Shown here in pieces: positions 7,014 through 15,215 of a DNA stretch of 64,000 bases (positions within the stretch are counted from its first letter, which is position 1; the number at the start of each line of letters is the position of its first letter). The translations under genes were made by a program, and so were the position numbers. The notes under the pieces are model-generated. The model was not told the DNA's origin and searched no databases. It saw only the letters and a program-made list of their open reading frames with translations. This DNA is from Collinsella aerofaciens (GTDB taxonomy: Bacteria > Actinomycetota > Coriobacteriia > Coriobacteriales > Coriobacteriaceae): the NCBI RefSeq assembly GCF_028209625.1, contig NZ_JAQLDU010000001.1, positions 62,001 to 126,000 on the forward strand, written 5' to 3'.

Positions 7014-8585
7014 ATGCGGTCGATTCTTCCCAAGGGGGAAAACAGGAAGCGCCGAAGCATCGCGGCGCGCGCGATCGCCTGCGTTCTCGTCGCCCTGCTC
7101 GCGCTTTCCTTCGCGGGGTGCAGTGCGAGCCCGAACGCGACCGGTGGCACGGCGGGCTCTCAGGAATACACTGTGAATGTCTCGCTTTCCGGCGGGTCAG
7201 GGCGCGCAAGCATCGCCTCACCCACCACAATTGTGAAGGATGGCGACACCTACACCGCGACCATCACCTGGTCGAGTTCGAACTACGACAAGATGACCGT
7301 CGACGGCGTGGACTACGCGCCCGTAAACGACGGCGGCAACTCCACGTTCGAGATACCCGTCACGCTCGACGAGGACATCGCCGTGTCGGCCGAGACCGTC
7401 GCCATGTCGACGCCGCACACCATCGACTACACGATCCACTTCGACTCATCCACCATGAAGGAGAAATCGGGCGACGAAGCAAGCGGCGGCTCCCCTGTGG
7501 GAACGGCTTCAAGCGCCGCGGCCGACTTCCACAACGCCGATTTGGGCTGTGGCTGGGAGCCGACGGGGGCGCTTCAGCTTGAATACGCCGAGCACTTCAC
7601 TGTCGACGAGTTCAAAGGCGGTCTGCGGCTTATCTGCGTTTCGAATGGGGAACGTTTCCTCGTGGTGCCGCAAGATGCGAAGGTACCTGATGGGTTGAGC
7701 TCCGACATCGCGGTCATAAGGCGCCCCGCCGACAAGGTGTACCTCGTGTCGTCGGCGACGATGTGCCTGGTCGACGCGCTCGATGCGAACGACAATATCA
7801 TCATGTCGGGCACGAAGGCCGACGATTGCTCGGTCGTGGGCTTCAAAAGCGCGCTCGAAAGTGGGGCGATCGCCTACGGCGGCAAGTACAGCGCGCCCGA
7901 CTACGAGCGAATATCGGCCTCGGGCTGCACACTCGCCATCGAGAACACCATGATCAACCACACGCCCGATGTGAAGGAAAAGCTGCAGAAGCTCGGGCTC
8001 GTCGTGCTCACCGAACAGTCGTCGAGCGAGCCCGAAGCACTCGGGCGCGTCGAGTGGATTAAGCTTTTCGGCGTTCTGTTCGACAAGGAAGACGAGGCCG
8101 CGCACCTGTTCAACGAGCAGAAGGCCCGCGTCGAGCAAACGTCGGGGCTCGCGTCGTCAGGTAAAACCGTGGCGTATTTCTACATTAACTCGAACGGGGC
8201 CGCCGTCACGCGGCGGGCGGGCGACTACGTGGCGCAGATGATCGAGCTTGCAGGCGGCAGCTATGCGCTCGATGACGCGCAGACGGCGTCGACGTCAGGT
8301 TCGTCAGTAACGCTCGAAATGGAGCGCTTCTACGCGACGGCGAAGGATGCCGACATCATCGTCTACAACGGCACCATCGACGAATCGGTTGCCACCTTGA
8401 ACGACTTCGTAGGCAAAAACGCGCTATTGTCGCAGTTCAAAGCCGTGAAGAACGGCAACGTCTGGGTCACAAGCGCCGACATGTACCAGCAGATGACTTC
8501 TACCGCCGACATTATCGACGAGCTGCACGGGGCGTTCACCGGCGATGACGCGAGCGACTTCCATTATCTGAGGAAGCTCGGTTAG
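7014..8585 (+). CDS. Two-domain substrate-binding lipoprotein of a FecCD/BtuCD-type ABC importer
   Basis: A 523-residue exported protein with a basic N terminus, a hydrophobic stretch and an SFAGC lipobox (Cys36). Residues about 45-150 form a beta-rich domain (YTVNVSLSGGSGRASIASP, YTATITWSSSNYDKMTVDG, TIDYTIHFDSS) that parallels the preceding lipoprotein and has NEAT-like spacing. Residues about 185-523 form a class III substrate-binding lobe pair (LRLICVSNGERFLVV, VYLVSSATMCLVDALD, LQKLGLVVLTEQSSSEPEALGR cut as two blocks, then KTVAYFYINSNGAAVTRRAG), the BtuF/FecB type. The gene follows the previous one by four bases. Ligand is inferred to be a corrinoid, haem or other tetrapyrrole from the riboswitch and cbiK; the sequence alone does not decide. 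Confidence 0.82.
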   Translation: MRSILPKGENRKRRSIAARAIACVLVALLALSFAGCSASPNATGGTAGSQEYTVNVSLSGGSGRASIASPTTIVKDGDTYTATITWSSSNYDKMTVDGVDYAPVNDGGNSTFEIPVTLDEDIAVSAETVAMSTPHTIDYTIHFDSSTMKEKSGDEASGGSPVGTASSAAADFHNADLGCGWEPTGALQLEYAEHFTVDEFKGGLRLICVSNGERFLVVPQDAKVPDGLSSDIAVIRRPADKVYLVSSATMCLVDALDANDNIIMSGTKADDCSVVGFKSALESGAIAYGGKYSAPDYERISASGCTLAIENTMINHTPDVKEKLQKLGLVVLTEQSSSEPEALGRVEWIKLFGVLFDKEDEAAHLFNEQKARVEQTSGLASSGKTVAYFYINSNGAAVTRRAGDYVAQMIELAGGSYALDDAQTASTSGSSVTLEMERFYATAKDADIIVYNGTIDESVATLNDFVGKNALLSQFKAVKNGNVWVTSADMYQQMTSTADIIDELHGAFTGDDASDFHYLRKLG

Positions 8586-8589
8586 CGCC

Positions 8590-9630
8590 ATGAGAAGCCG
8601 GCTTTCCATGGCATACGACGAATCGGGGCGCGCCGCGCGGTGTCGCGTCGTGACGGCGCTGCTCGCTGTTGCCCTCATCGTGCTCGTCGGGGCCAACCTG
8701 TGCATCGGGAGCGCGCTCGTGCCCGCAGACCACATCCCCGGCATCCTTTCGGGCGGCGCGGCCAATTCCATGGAAAGCCAGGTCATCTGGGAGATTCGCC
8801 TGCCGCGCGTGCTTTCAGCCGTGCTTCTCGGCGGGGCACTTTCGCTTTCCGGGTTCCTGCTGCAGACGTTTTTCAACAACCCCATCGCCGACCCGTTCAT
8901 CTTGGGCGTCTCCTCGGGCGCAAAGTTCGTCGTCGCGCTTACGATGATCGTACTTCTAGGCGCGAACCAGGCCATGTCCTCGCCGGCCATGGTGGCCGCA
9001 GCGTTTCTGGGCTCGCTTATCACCATCGGCTTCGTGCTCCTCATCGCACGGCGCATAAGTTCCATGGCCATGCTCATCGTGGCGGGCGTCATGGTGGGAT
9101 ACATCTGCTCGGCGGCGACGAACTTCCTCATCGCCTTCGCCGACGACCAGTCCATCGTGAACCTGCACAACTGGTCTTTGGGTAGCTTCTCGGGTTCGAG
9201 CTGGGACGACATCGCGATCATCGCGGTCGTGGTGATCACCGTGAGCGCATGCGTATTCGCGATATCGAAGCCCCTTTCCGCCTTCCAGCTGGGAGAAGCC
9301 TACGCGAAAAGCGTCGGCGTGAACGTCGCACGCTTCCGCGTGGTGCTCGTCCTTCTAGCGAGCATGCTCTCCGCCTGCGTGACCGCGTTCGCTGGTCCGG
9401 TGTCGTTCGTAGGCATCGCGGTTCCGCATCTCGTGAAGTCGGCGCTAAAGTCGTCGAAGCCCATCCGCGTGATTCCTGCGTGCTTCTTGGGAGGCGCCAT
9501 CTTCTGCGCGGGCTGCGATTTGATCGCGCGCACGCTGTTCTCTCCCGTCGAGCTTTCCATCAGCGCCGTCACCGCCATCTTCGGCGCTCCGGTGGTTATC
9601 GCGCTCATGTTGAAGAAGCGGGTGAGGTAG
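8590..9630 (+). CDS. FecCD/BtuC-family ABC transporter permease
   Basis: A 346-residue polytopic membrane protein with about nine to ten hydrophobic segments. The blocks IRLPRVLSAVLLGGALSLSG and NPIADPFILGVSSGAKF are signatures of the iron-chelate/cobalamin permease family, and FAGPVSFVGIAVPHLVK near residue 275 is the cytoplasmic coupling region that contacts the ATPase. It starts four bases after the binding-protein stop and abuts the ATPase gene. Only one permease gene is present, so it should work as a homodimer as BtuC does. Confidence 0.92.
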   Translation: MRSRLSMAYDESGRAARCRVVTALLAVALIVLVGANLCIGSALVPADHIPGILSGGAANSMESQVIWEIRLPRVLSAVLLGGALSLSGFLLQTFFNNPIADPFILGVSSGAKFVVALTMIVLLGANQAMSSPAMVAAAFLGSLITIGFVLLIARRISSMAMLIVAGVMVGYICSAATNFLIAFADDQSIVNLHNWSLGSFSGSSWDDIAIIAVVVITVSACVFAISKPLSAFQLGEAYAKSVGVNVARFRVVLVLLASMLSACVTAFAGPVSFVGIAVPHLVKSALKSSKPIRVIPACFLGGAIFCAGCDLIARTLFSPVELSISAVTAIFGAPVVIALMLKKRVR

Positions 9631-10899
9631 ATGGGGGAATTCGTGCCGCGGCCCAAAACGCTCGGAGGGGACATTCCATGCTTAGACAGTCCTGAGCTCG
9701 CACGAAAGCGCCAGAAGGCACTTTCGGCTCGTGCGGAACTGCGCGCGGAACGCCTCCTCCGAGCGGAGCCGAACCTCGAAACTACGGTCGAAACGCAGGC
9801 TGACGGAGCGCCGCTTTTCCACATAAGCGACCTGTCGGCGGGCTACGACAAGAAGGTCGTAGTCGAAGGCGTCGATCTGGAGGTTCGCGCGGGCGACGTC
9901 GTGGCGCTCATCGGGCCGAACGGCTCGGGCAAGTCGACCATCTTGAAAACCATCACACGCCATCTGGCACCGCTTGCCGGCGCGGTCGAGCTCGACGGGC
10001 GGGAGATTTCCCGATGGAAGACGGCGGAGTTTGCAAGGAACCTTGCCGTTATGCTGACAGATCGCCCCCGGACCGAGCTCCTCACCTGCCGCGATGTCGT
10101 AGAGGCAGGAAGGCACCCCTACACCGGGCGAATGGGCACACTCTCGCCCGACGACCATAGTCGGGTCGACGAGGCCATGAAAACCGCACATGTGGAAGAG
10201 CTCGCCGAGCGCGACTTTATGCAGATAAGCGACGGGCAACGCCAGCGCGTCATGCTCGCACGCGCCATCGCGCAGGATCCGCGTGTGCTCGTGCTCGACG
10301 AGCCCACGTCGTATCTCGATATCCGCTACCAGATCGACCTGCTGCGAATACTTCGCCACCTTGCGAAATCGCGGAATGTGGCTGTCATCATGTCCATCCA
10401 CGAACTCGAGCTCGCGCAGAAAAGCGCCGACAAGGTGATTTGCGTGAAGGACGGCCGGGTCTTCCGCGTCGGCGCACCCGAGGACATATTCACACGCGAG
10501 ACGATTGGCGAGCTCTACGGCCTTCAGCATGGCACCTTCAACGAGCGCTTCGGCAGCGTGGAAATTGGGCGCCCGCACGGCGATGCGAACACGTTCGTCA
10601 TCGCCGGCGCAGGTACGGGGTCGGCTGTGTTTCGCCAGCTCGTCCGGCAGGGCAAGGCGTTCTGCGCGGGCGTTCTGCACGAAGGGGACATCGACTGCGA
10701 GCTCGCGCGCGACCTGGCAGCGGAATGCGTGGCCGAGCGCGCCTTCGAGCCGATCGGGGATAAAACCATAGCCCGCGCCAAAGAGCTCCTCGTCCACTGC
10801 GCGCGCCTTATTGTGTGCCCCGCCGCCTTCGGCACCATAAACGCCCGCAACGCAGAGCTCGTCGAGTTCGCACGCTCGCATGGTATCGAGGTCATGTGA
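9631..10899 (+). CDS. FecE/BtuD-type ABC transporter ATPase with an extra C-terminal domain
   Basis: A 422-residue ATPase that powers the adjacent permease. Walker A (GPNGSGKST) is near residue 95, the signature is the variant ISDGQRQR rather than LSGGQ, and Walker B is RVLVLDEP. Two additions are notable: a polar N-terminal extension of about 50 residues before the fold begins at LFHISDLSAGYDK, and a C-terminal domain of about 110 residues (ANTFVIAGAGTGSAVFRQLV onward) with a glycine-rich Rossmann-like start, seen in a subset of cobalamin/haem importer ATPases in anaerobes. The start ATG abuts the permease stop, so an internal start would also be possible. It is the last gene of the riboswitch operon. 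Confidence 0.88.
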   Translation: MGEFVPRPKTLGGDIPCLDSPELARKRQKALSARAELRAERLLRAEPNLETTVETQADGAPLFHISDLSAGYDKKVVVEGVDLEVRAGDVVALIGPNGSGKSTILKTITRHLAPLAGAVELDGREISRWKTAEFARNLAVMLTDRPRTELLTCRDVVEAGRHPYTGRMGTLSPDDHSRVDEAMKTAHVEELAERDFMQISDGQRQRVMLARAIAQDPRVLVLDEPTSYLDIRYQIDLLRILRHLAKSRNVAVIMSIHELELAQKSADKVICVKDGRVFRVGAPEDIFTRETIGELYGLQHGTFNERFGSVEIGRPHGDANTFVIAGAGTGSAVFRQLVRQGKAFCAGVLHEGDIDCELARDLAAECVAERAFEPIGDKTIARAKELLVHCARLIVCPAAFGTINARNAELVEFARSHGIEVM

Positions 10900-10967
10900 G
10901 CGTGCGAAGGCGCATCGGAGGATTCCCAATTGGAGTGGGAAGGATAAACTGGACTTTCTTTTAATGA

Positions 10968-11218
10968 TCCTCAGGCTACAGCTCCTACGCCGGCGAGGTC
11001 TACAAGGCGCCGGAGAACCTCGTAAACAGGAATTTCCACGCCGACGAGCCCAACCTGCTGTGGCTCACCGACATCACCGAGTTCAGACTCCCGGGCGGCG
11101 AGAAGGTCTACCTGAGCCCGGTCATCGACTGCTTCGGCGGGATGCTCGTCGCCTGGTCGATCGGGCTGCACCCCGACAAGCGCCTCACGAACTCGAGCCT
11201 GCGCCTAATCCAAGCGAG
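10968..11218 (+). pseudogene. IS3-family transposase fragment (middle of the DDE core)
   Basis: After an in-frame TGA at 10965 the plus strand reads through an IS3/IS150-type integrase segment: SSYAGEVYKAPENLV, then NLLWLTDITEF with the first catalytic Asp, then VYLSPVIDCFGGMLVAWSIG with the second, then HPDKRLTNSSLRL. There is no start, no OrfA and no third catalytic Glu, so only about 80 codons of a roughly 280-codon protein survive. It fills the gap between the transport operon and the TetR gene and marks where the left block joins the rest of the window. A fragment with the missing C-terminal part lies near 52.1-52.3 kb on the other strand. Confidence 0.8.
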
Positions 11219-11816
11219 ATTCCAGACTCGATAGGCCATTGAGAGTCAGGTCGTTGGCGACCTCCGAGACGCGCTCGATAGGAACCGAGCCATCAGACAG
11301 GGCCCACGTGCGATAGATACCGATAATACCCGACAGCAAGAACGCCAGATAGTAGTCGAACATCTCGTCCTTGAGACCTTGGGGCAGCAGATCGCGCTCG
11401 GCAATCTCGTGTTCGAGCGGCGCACGAAGACGAGCCATAAAATCATCGAGCGGAATGTTCTCGATCAGCTGACGATTGAGCACCAAGTTGTTGCATAGTG
11501 CCTCGTTAACGGTTTTAAAGAAGGTCGCCGCCGCGCCCAGGGCGCGCTCGTTGGTGTCGCCGTCCATGGAGGCAAGCGTTTTCTCAACCGAGTCGACAAT
11601 CATCTCCACCACATCGACGGCAATGGCATCGAGCAAGCCATCAACCGTACCAAAGTGAACGTAAAAGGTCTTGCGGTCGACATTGGCCTCGCGCGCGATG
11701 GCACTCACCGTAATGTCTGCCAGCGGCTTTTCCATGAGCAGGCGCTCGAAAGCGGAAAGGATGGCATTGCGGCTGCGAACGATGCGGCGATCAAGACGCG
11801 GTTTGCTGGTGTCCAT
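11205..11816 (-). CDS. TetR/AcrR-family transcriptional regulator
   Basis: A 203-residue protein with a TetR helix-turn-helix at residues about 8-55 (RSRNAILSAFERLLMEKPL, ITVSAIAREANVDRKTFYVHF) and an all-helical ligand domain afterwards. ATG 11816 is chosen because GAAGGG lies about nine bases upstream; a longer reading adds nine residues. The last residues overlap the end of the IS3 scar, so the original C terminus may have been altered by the insertion. The ligand and target are not evident; the nearest gene transcribed from the same strand is the upstream flippase-like membrane protein, about 115 bases away. Confidence 0.85.
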   Translation of the reverse strand: MDTSKPRLDRRIVRSRNAILSAFERLLMEKPLADITVSAIAREANVDRKTFYVHFGTVDGLLDAIAVDVVEMIVDSVEKTLASMDGDTNERALGAAATFFKTVNEALCNNLVLNRQLIENIPLDDFMARLRAPLEHEIAERDLLPQGLKDEMFDYYLAFLLSGIIGIYRTWALSDGSVPIERVSEVANDLTLNGLSSLESRLD

Positions 11817-11932
11817 AGACGTGTCCCTTCGATATGCGGGCATTCATCAACAGATGAGAGATAATCTACGTAAGAGGATTATCCCCCATACAGCACAAAT
11901 ATGCCCCGCATCATGAAGAACGCACGACTGTC

Positions 11933-13240
11933 CTACTGCGACTTAGGGTGCTTCTTCTTATTGAGTGCCGACGGAGATACGCGGATACCGTCGCCCGTCT
12001 GTCGCACATAGGCTTTATGAGCCGGCTTAGCGGTCCCAGAAGCCTTCTGAGCGTGCTTCCTGGGATCAACGGTAACAGCATTCGTGGGGTGCGGCTTAGT
12101 GGGCGCAGAGGGCGTCTGAGGCGCGCGGCCGAGCTTGCGCATCACGCGATCCCAGCGCGCATGGATACTCTCGTTGTGGGCGCTCTTAAGGCCCAGCAGG
12201 GGCGCAGCCAAAATGGTCGGCGCGATAAACGTAATGAGACGCCACAGCAGATAGCCGGCGGTCGAAGCCGACCCAAAGAAATGACCCAAGAACAAAGCAA
12301 AGCCGCCCTCAGCGCCACCAGTTCCACCGGGCAAGGGAACCGCAGAGCTCAGCAGCTGGACAAAGGCGCTCGCGGCCATGACCGAGAAAAAGTCGACCTC
12401 GTGGTGGCCAAAGGCGAGCATCAGAAAATACGGCACCAGATAGAAAAACGCGAGCTGCAGCATGGTGATAAACACGGTGAGCAGCATGGAAGAAAAATGT
12501 CCGGCCGAAAGCTTGAACTTCTCGGAGAAGGAGTAGATCTCGCCATCGACAAACGAGCGCCATCCATCGATCTTAGTGGCCGAGACACCTATGCGCTCGA
12601 GCCAATTGATGATGCAATGGGCGACGCGCGTGACGGTCTTAGGCATGAGCGCGACGGCGAAGATGCCGAGCAGGATGCAGCAGTGACCGCCAAAACTAAA
12701 GACGCACAGCAGCGTCATGTCGCCATAGCGCTCGGCAAAAAACGGCATGCGAGCAAGCAATAGGATAGCGCCCCAGGCAACTAGGCCAAACTGATACACA
12801 ATAAATCGGGTGAACTGCGTGGCACCCGCTTCGCCCACGTTTTGACCCGCTTTGGTCAGGCGGTAGATCTGGGCAGGCGTAGAGCCCATCATCATGGGCG
12901 TCAGGTTGCCAAAGAAGATGCCACTCGCCTCGACCGAGATCAGGTCGCGAATGCCGACGGGTGAATTGGGGTCGAGCCAGACGGCGATCGCATAGGCCAC
13001 AATGCCAAAGAACAGATACATGAACATGCAAAGACACGCGACAACGAGCCAGGGCGCCTGGATGCTCGACATAGCAGCCCAGAACTGCCCCATCTGCCCG
13101 GTTACCACCAGATAGACGATATAACCCACCAGCACAACGCCGATAAAGATTGCGCCGCGGCGTGCGCTCTTATTGTCATCGCCGCCCGAGGCCTCAACCT
13201 CGACCTGGGGCTTGGACGTATGCTGAGAGGACTCCGTCAT
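11933..13240 (-). CDS. Flippase-like integral membrane protein (LPG synthase transmembrane / UPF0104 family)
   Basis: A 435-residue membrane protein with about eight hydrophobic segments and the family blocks DLISVEASGIFFGNLTPMMM and VPLPGGTGGAEGGFALFL. The fold is that of the membrane half of MprF and of AglD-like proteins, generally linked to lipid or lipid-linked sugar handling. There is no MprF catalytic domain. Both ends are polar: about 30 residues at the N terminus and a Lys/Pro-rich tail of about 75 residues. ATG 13240 has AGAAGGAG upstream. Substrate unknown. Confidence 0.85.
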   Translation of the reverse strand: MTESSQHTSKPQVEVEASGGDDNKSARRGAIFIGVVLVGYIVYLVVTGQMGQFWAAMSSIQAPWLVVACLCMFMYLFFGIVAYAIAVWLDPNSPVGIRDLISVEASGIFFGNLTPMMMGSTPAQIYRLTKAGQNVGEAGATQFTRFIVYQFGLVAWGAILLLARMPFFAERYGDMTLLCVFSFGGHCCILLGIFAVALMPKTVTRVAHCIINWLERIGVSATKIDGWRSFVDGEIYSFSEKFKLSAGHFSSMLLTVFITMLQLAFFYLVPYFLMLAFGHHEVDFFSVMAASAFVQLLSSAVPLPGGTGGAEGGFALFLGHFFGSASTAGYLLWRLITFIAPTILAAPLLGLKSAHNESIHARWDRVMRKLGRAPQTPSAPTKPHPTNAVTVDPRKHAQKASGTAKPAHKAYVRQTGDGIRVSPSALNKKKHPKSQ

Positions 13241-13348
13241 GAGACTCCTTCTAACAGTCAAAATATCTTGGTTATTGTACCCGTAAGGGCCATAAGCAGA
13301 ACGCAAAGCTCTTGTTCAAACGGGAATGACAGACAGTTGTTTGATAAT

Positions 13349-13380
13349 AAAAAACCCGGTCTTCCGTGGAAAGACCGGGT
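13349..13380 (-). terminator. Rho-independent terminator after tRNA-Glu
   Basis: On the minus strand a hairpin ACCCGGTCTTTCC/GGAAGACCGGGT is followed by TTTTTTATTATC. It sits 11 bases beyond the tRNA 3' end. Confidence 0.8.
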
Positions 13381-13390
13381 ATCAGATGCG

Positions 13391-13467
13391 TGGTAGCCCG
13401 TACCAGATTCGAACTGGTGATCTCCGCCTTGAGAGGGCGGCGTCCTAAACCGCTAGACGAACGGGCC
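13391..13467 (-). tRNA. tRNA-Glu (CUC anticodon)
   Basis: On the minus strand a full cloverleaf of 77 bases including an encoded CCA end. The acceptor pairs GGCCCGT with ACGGGCT, the anticodon arm is CCGCC-CTCTCAA-GGCGG giving anticodon CUC for GAG codons, and the T arm holds GTTCGAATC. It stands alone, followed by its own terminator. Confidence 0.95.
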
Positions 13468-13619
13468 ACATGACATCTGCACTGCCGTGCTGCGAGGAAA
13501 TATATTACGGGACAAAAAACGCAAGCGCAAGAAGAAATTCCAAATTGCCGAAATTTTGTCGCGAGGTTATGGAACGCGCAGGTCAACAAGGTAGCTAATT
13601 TGGGACGGGGCTATTTTAG

Positions 13620-15014
13620 CTACCCTAGGTGGAGATGAGTCAGGAGGGCTTCGCGGTTGTTGGGGATGTTGTCCTCGATCACGGCGTCGAGGGCGGCGTT
13701 GAGAAGCTGTCCCAGCTCCGGCCCCGGCTTGACGCCGGCGCGGATCAGGTCGCCACCATTGATGGCAAGCATCTTGAGTGTATAGGGCTCCCCCGCCTGC
13801 AGCAGATCGTGGGCGAGCGTACGCATCTCCTCGATCGTCTCGACGTAATAGAAGCACGAGGGCGCCTTGCCGAGCGTGTCGGCACGCTTAAGGTCCATGA
13901 GCTCGTCCATCAGACGCGGCGTATCGACACCCTCGCCCGAAAGCGCGCGCATCATATTGAGCAGGCAGGAGCGCTCGGGGCGCAGCGGCTTGTCATGGTA
14001 TTTGATCAGCAGGCACACATCGCGCACCAAATCGTGCGAGAGCGCCAGGCGATCCATGATGACACGCGCCTTCTTGACGCCGAGCTCGGGATGACCGTAG
14101 AAGTGGCCGCTGCCGTCGTGATCGACCGTAAAGCACTCGGGTTTGGAAACGTCGTGCAAAAACGCCGCCCACATAAGGCTCGACGAGGGCGCGACGCCGT
14201 CGCACAGCGCCAGCTCCCCTGCCACCGTCAGCACGCGGGCGATATGCTCGTAGACGTTAAACGCATGATAGACGCTGCGTTGATCAAACCCGCGAGCGGA
14301 CGCGAGCTCGGGCACGGCGGCGCAAACAAGCTCGGGGTAGCGCAGCATCGCGTCTCCCCCATGGCCGGTCGAAAGGATACCCTCGAGCTCAATGCCCACG
14401 CGCTCGCGCGCCACGGCATCGAGCAGCGGCGCGCACTCGGCAAGGGCACACTTGGTCTCGGGCTCAATCACAAAGTCTAGGCGGCAGGCAAAGCGCACCG
14501 CGCGCAACATGCGCAGGGCATCCTCGTTAAAGCGGCGCTTAGGATCACCGACGGCGCGAATCAGCTTGCGGTCTAGGTCGCCCTGGCCATCGTAGCGGTC
14601 GACAAGGCCGCGCTCGGGATGCCACGCCATGGCATTGACGGTAAAGTCGCGGCGCGCCAGATCGTCCTCAAGCGAAGCGGCGCGCTCCACACTCTGAGGA
14701 TGACGACCGTCGGTATAGAAGCCGTCCAGGCGATAGGTGGTGACCTCAATGCGCTCGCCATCGCAAATAGCCGTAATGCCGCCAAATTTAATGCCCGACT
14801 CAACTACGGCAATACCGGCGGCCTCGAGTGCCGCCTTGGACTCCTGCCACAGGCCGCTACAGCACATGTCGACATCGTGGCTGGGACGTCCCATCAGGGC
14901 GTCACGTACCCAACCGCCCACGTACCAGGCCTCAAGACCGGCATCCTCGAGGGCTCGCAACACGCACAGAGAGGCGGCTGACGGCTGCGTAGCGTTGAGC
15001 GAAACATTGCACAT
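13620..15014 (-). CDS. cca: CCA-adding tRNA nucleotidyltransferase with HD domain
   Basis: A 464-residue class II nucleotidyltransferase that builds or repairs the 3' CCA of tRNAs. The head domain shows AWYVGGWVRDALMGRPSHDVDM with the catalytic DVD Asp pair, a DFTVNAMAWHP block, then the tRNA-binding RFNEDALRMLRAVRFACRL. An HD phosphohydrolase domain follows (MWAAFLHDVSKPECF about residue 275). ATG 15014 has AGGAGG eight bases upstream; longer readings into 15131 lack family similarity. The genome-encoded CCA on the nearby tRNA-Glu suggests a repair role. Confidence 0.93.
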   Translation of the reverse strand: MCNVSLNATQPSAASLCVLRALEDAGLEAWYVGGWVRDALMGRPSHDVDMCCSGLWQESKAALEAAGIAVVESGIKFGGITAICDGERIEVTTYRLDGFYTDGRHPQSVERAASLEDDLARRDFTVNAMAWHPERGLVDRYDGQGDLDRKLIRAVGDPKRRFNEDALRMLRAVRFACRLDFVIEPETKCALAECAPLLDAVARERVGIELEGILSTGHGGDAMLRYPELVCAAVPELASARGFDQRSVYHAFNVYEHIARVLTVAGELALCDGVAPSSSLMWAAFLHDVSKPECFTVDHDGSGHFYGHPELGVKKARVIMDRLALSHDLVRDVCLLIKYHDKPLRPERSCLLNMMRALSGEGVDTPRLMDELMDLKRADTLGKAPSCFYYVETIEEMRTLAHDLLQAGEPYTLKMLAINGGDLIRAGVKPGPELGQLLNAALDAVIEDNIPNNREALLTHLHLG

Positions 15015-15145
15015 TCCTGTGGCCTCCTGCAATTGCGGGCATATCGATTGATGGTTTCCATGAAGTCTAGCAAGAAATGAGAGCGGGCGCACACGCGAAC
15101 GCGCTTCAAGCACGATTGGATCCCAAGGCATCGACTACAAACATG

Positions 15146-15180
15146 AAAAAGCACCCGCCTCGGCAATCCGAGACGGGTGC
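15146..15180 (-). terminator. Rho-independent terminator after the first 1-phosphofructokinase gene
   Basis: Minus-strand hairpin with GCACCCG/CGGGTGC outer stem and TCTCGGATTGCCGAGG core, followed by TTTTTCATG. It lies 36 bases past the stop at 15216. Confidence 0.85.
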
Positions 15181-15215
15181 TCTACAAAGCAAAGATGCAA
15201 GGTCCGTGCGCTGCG

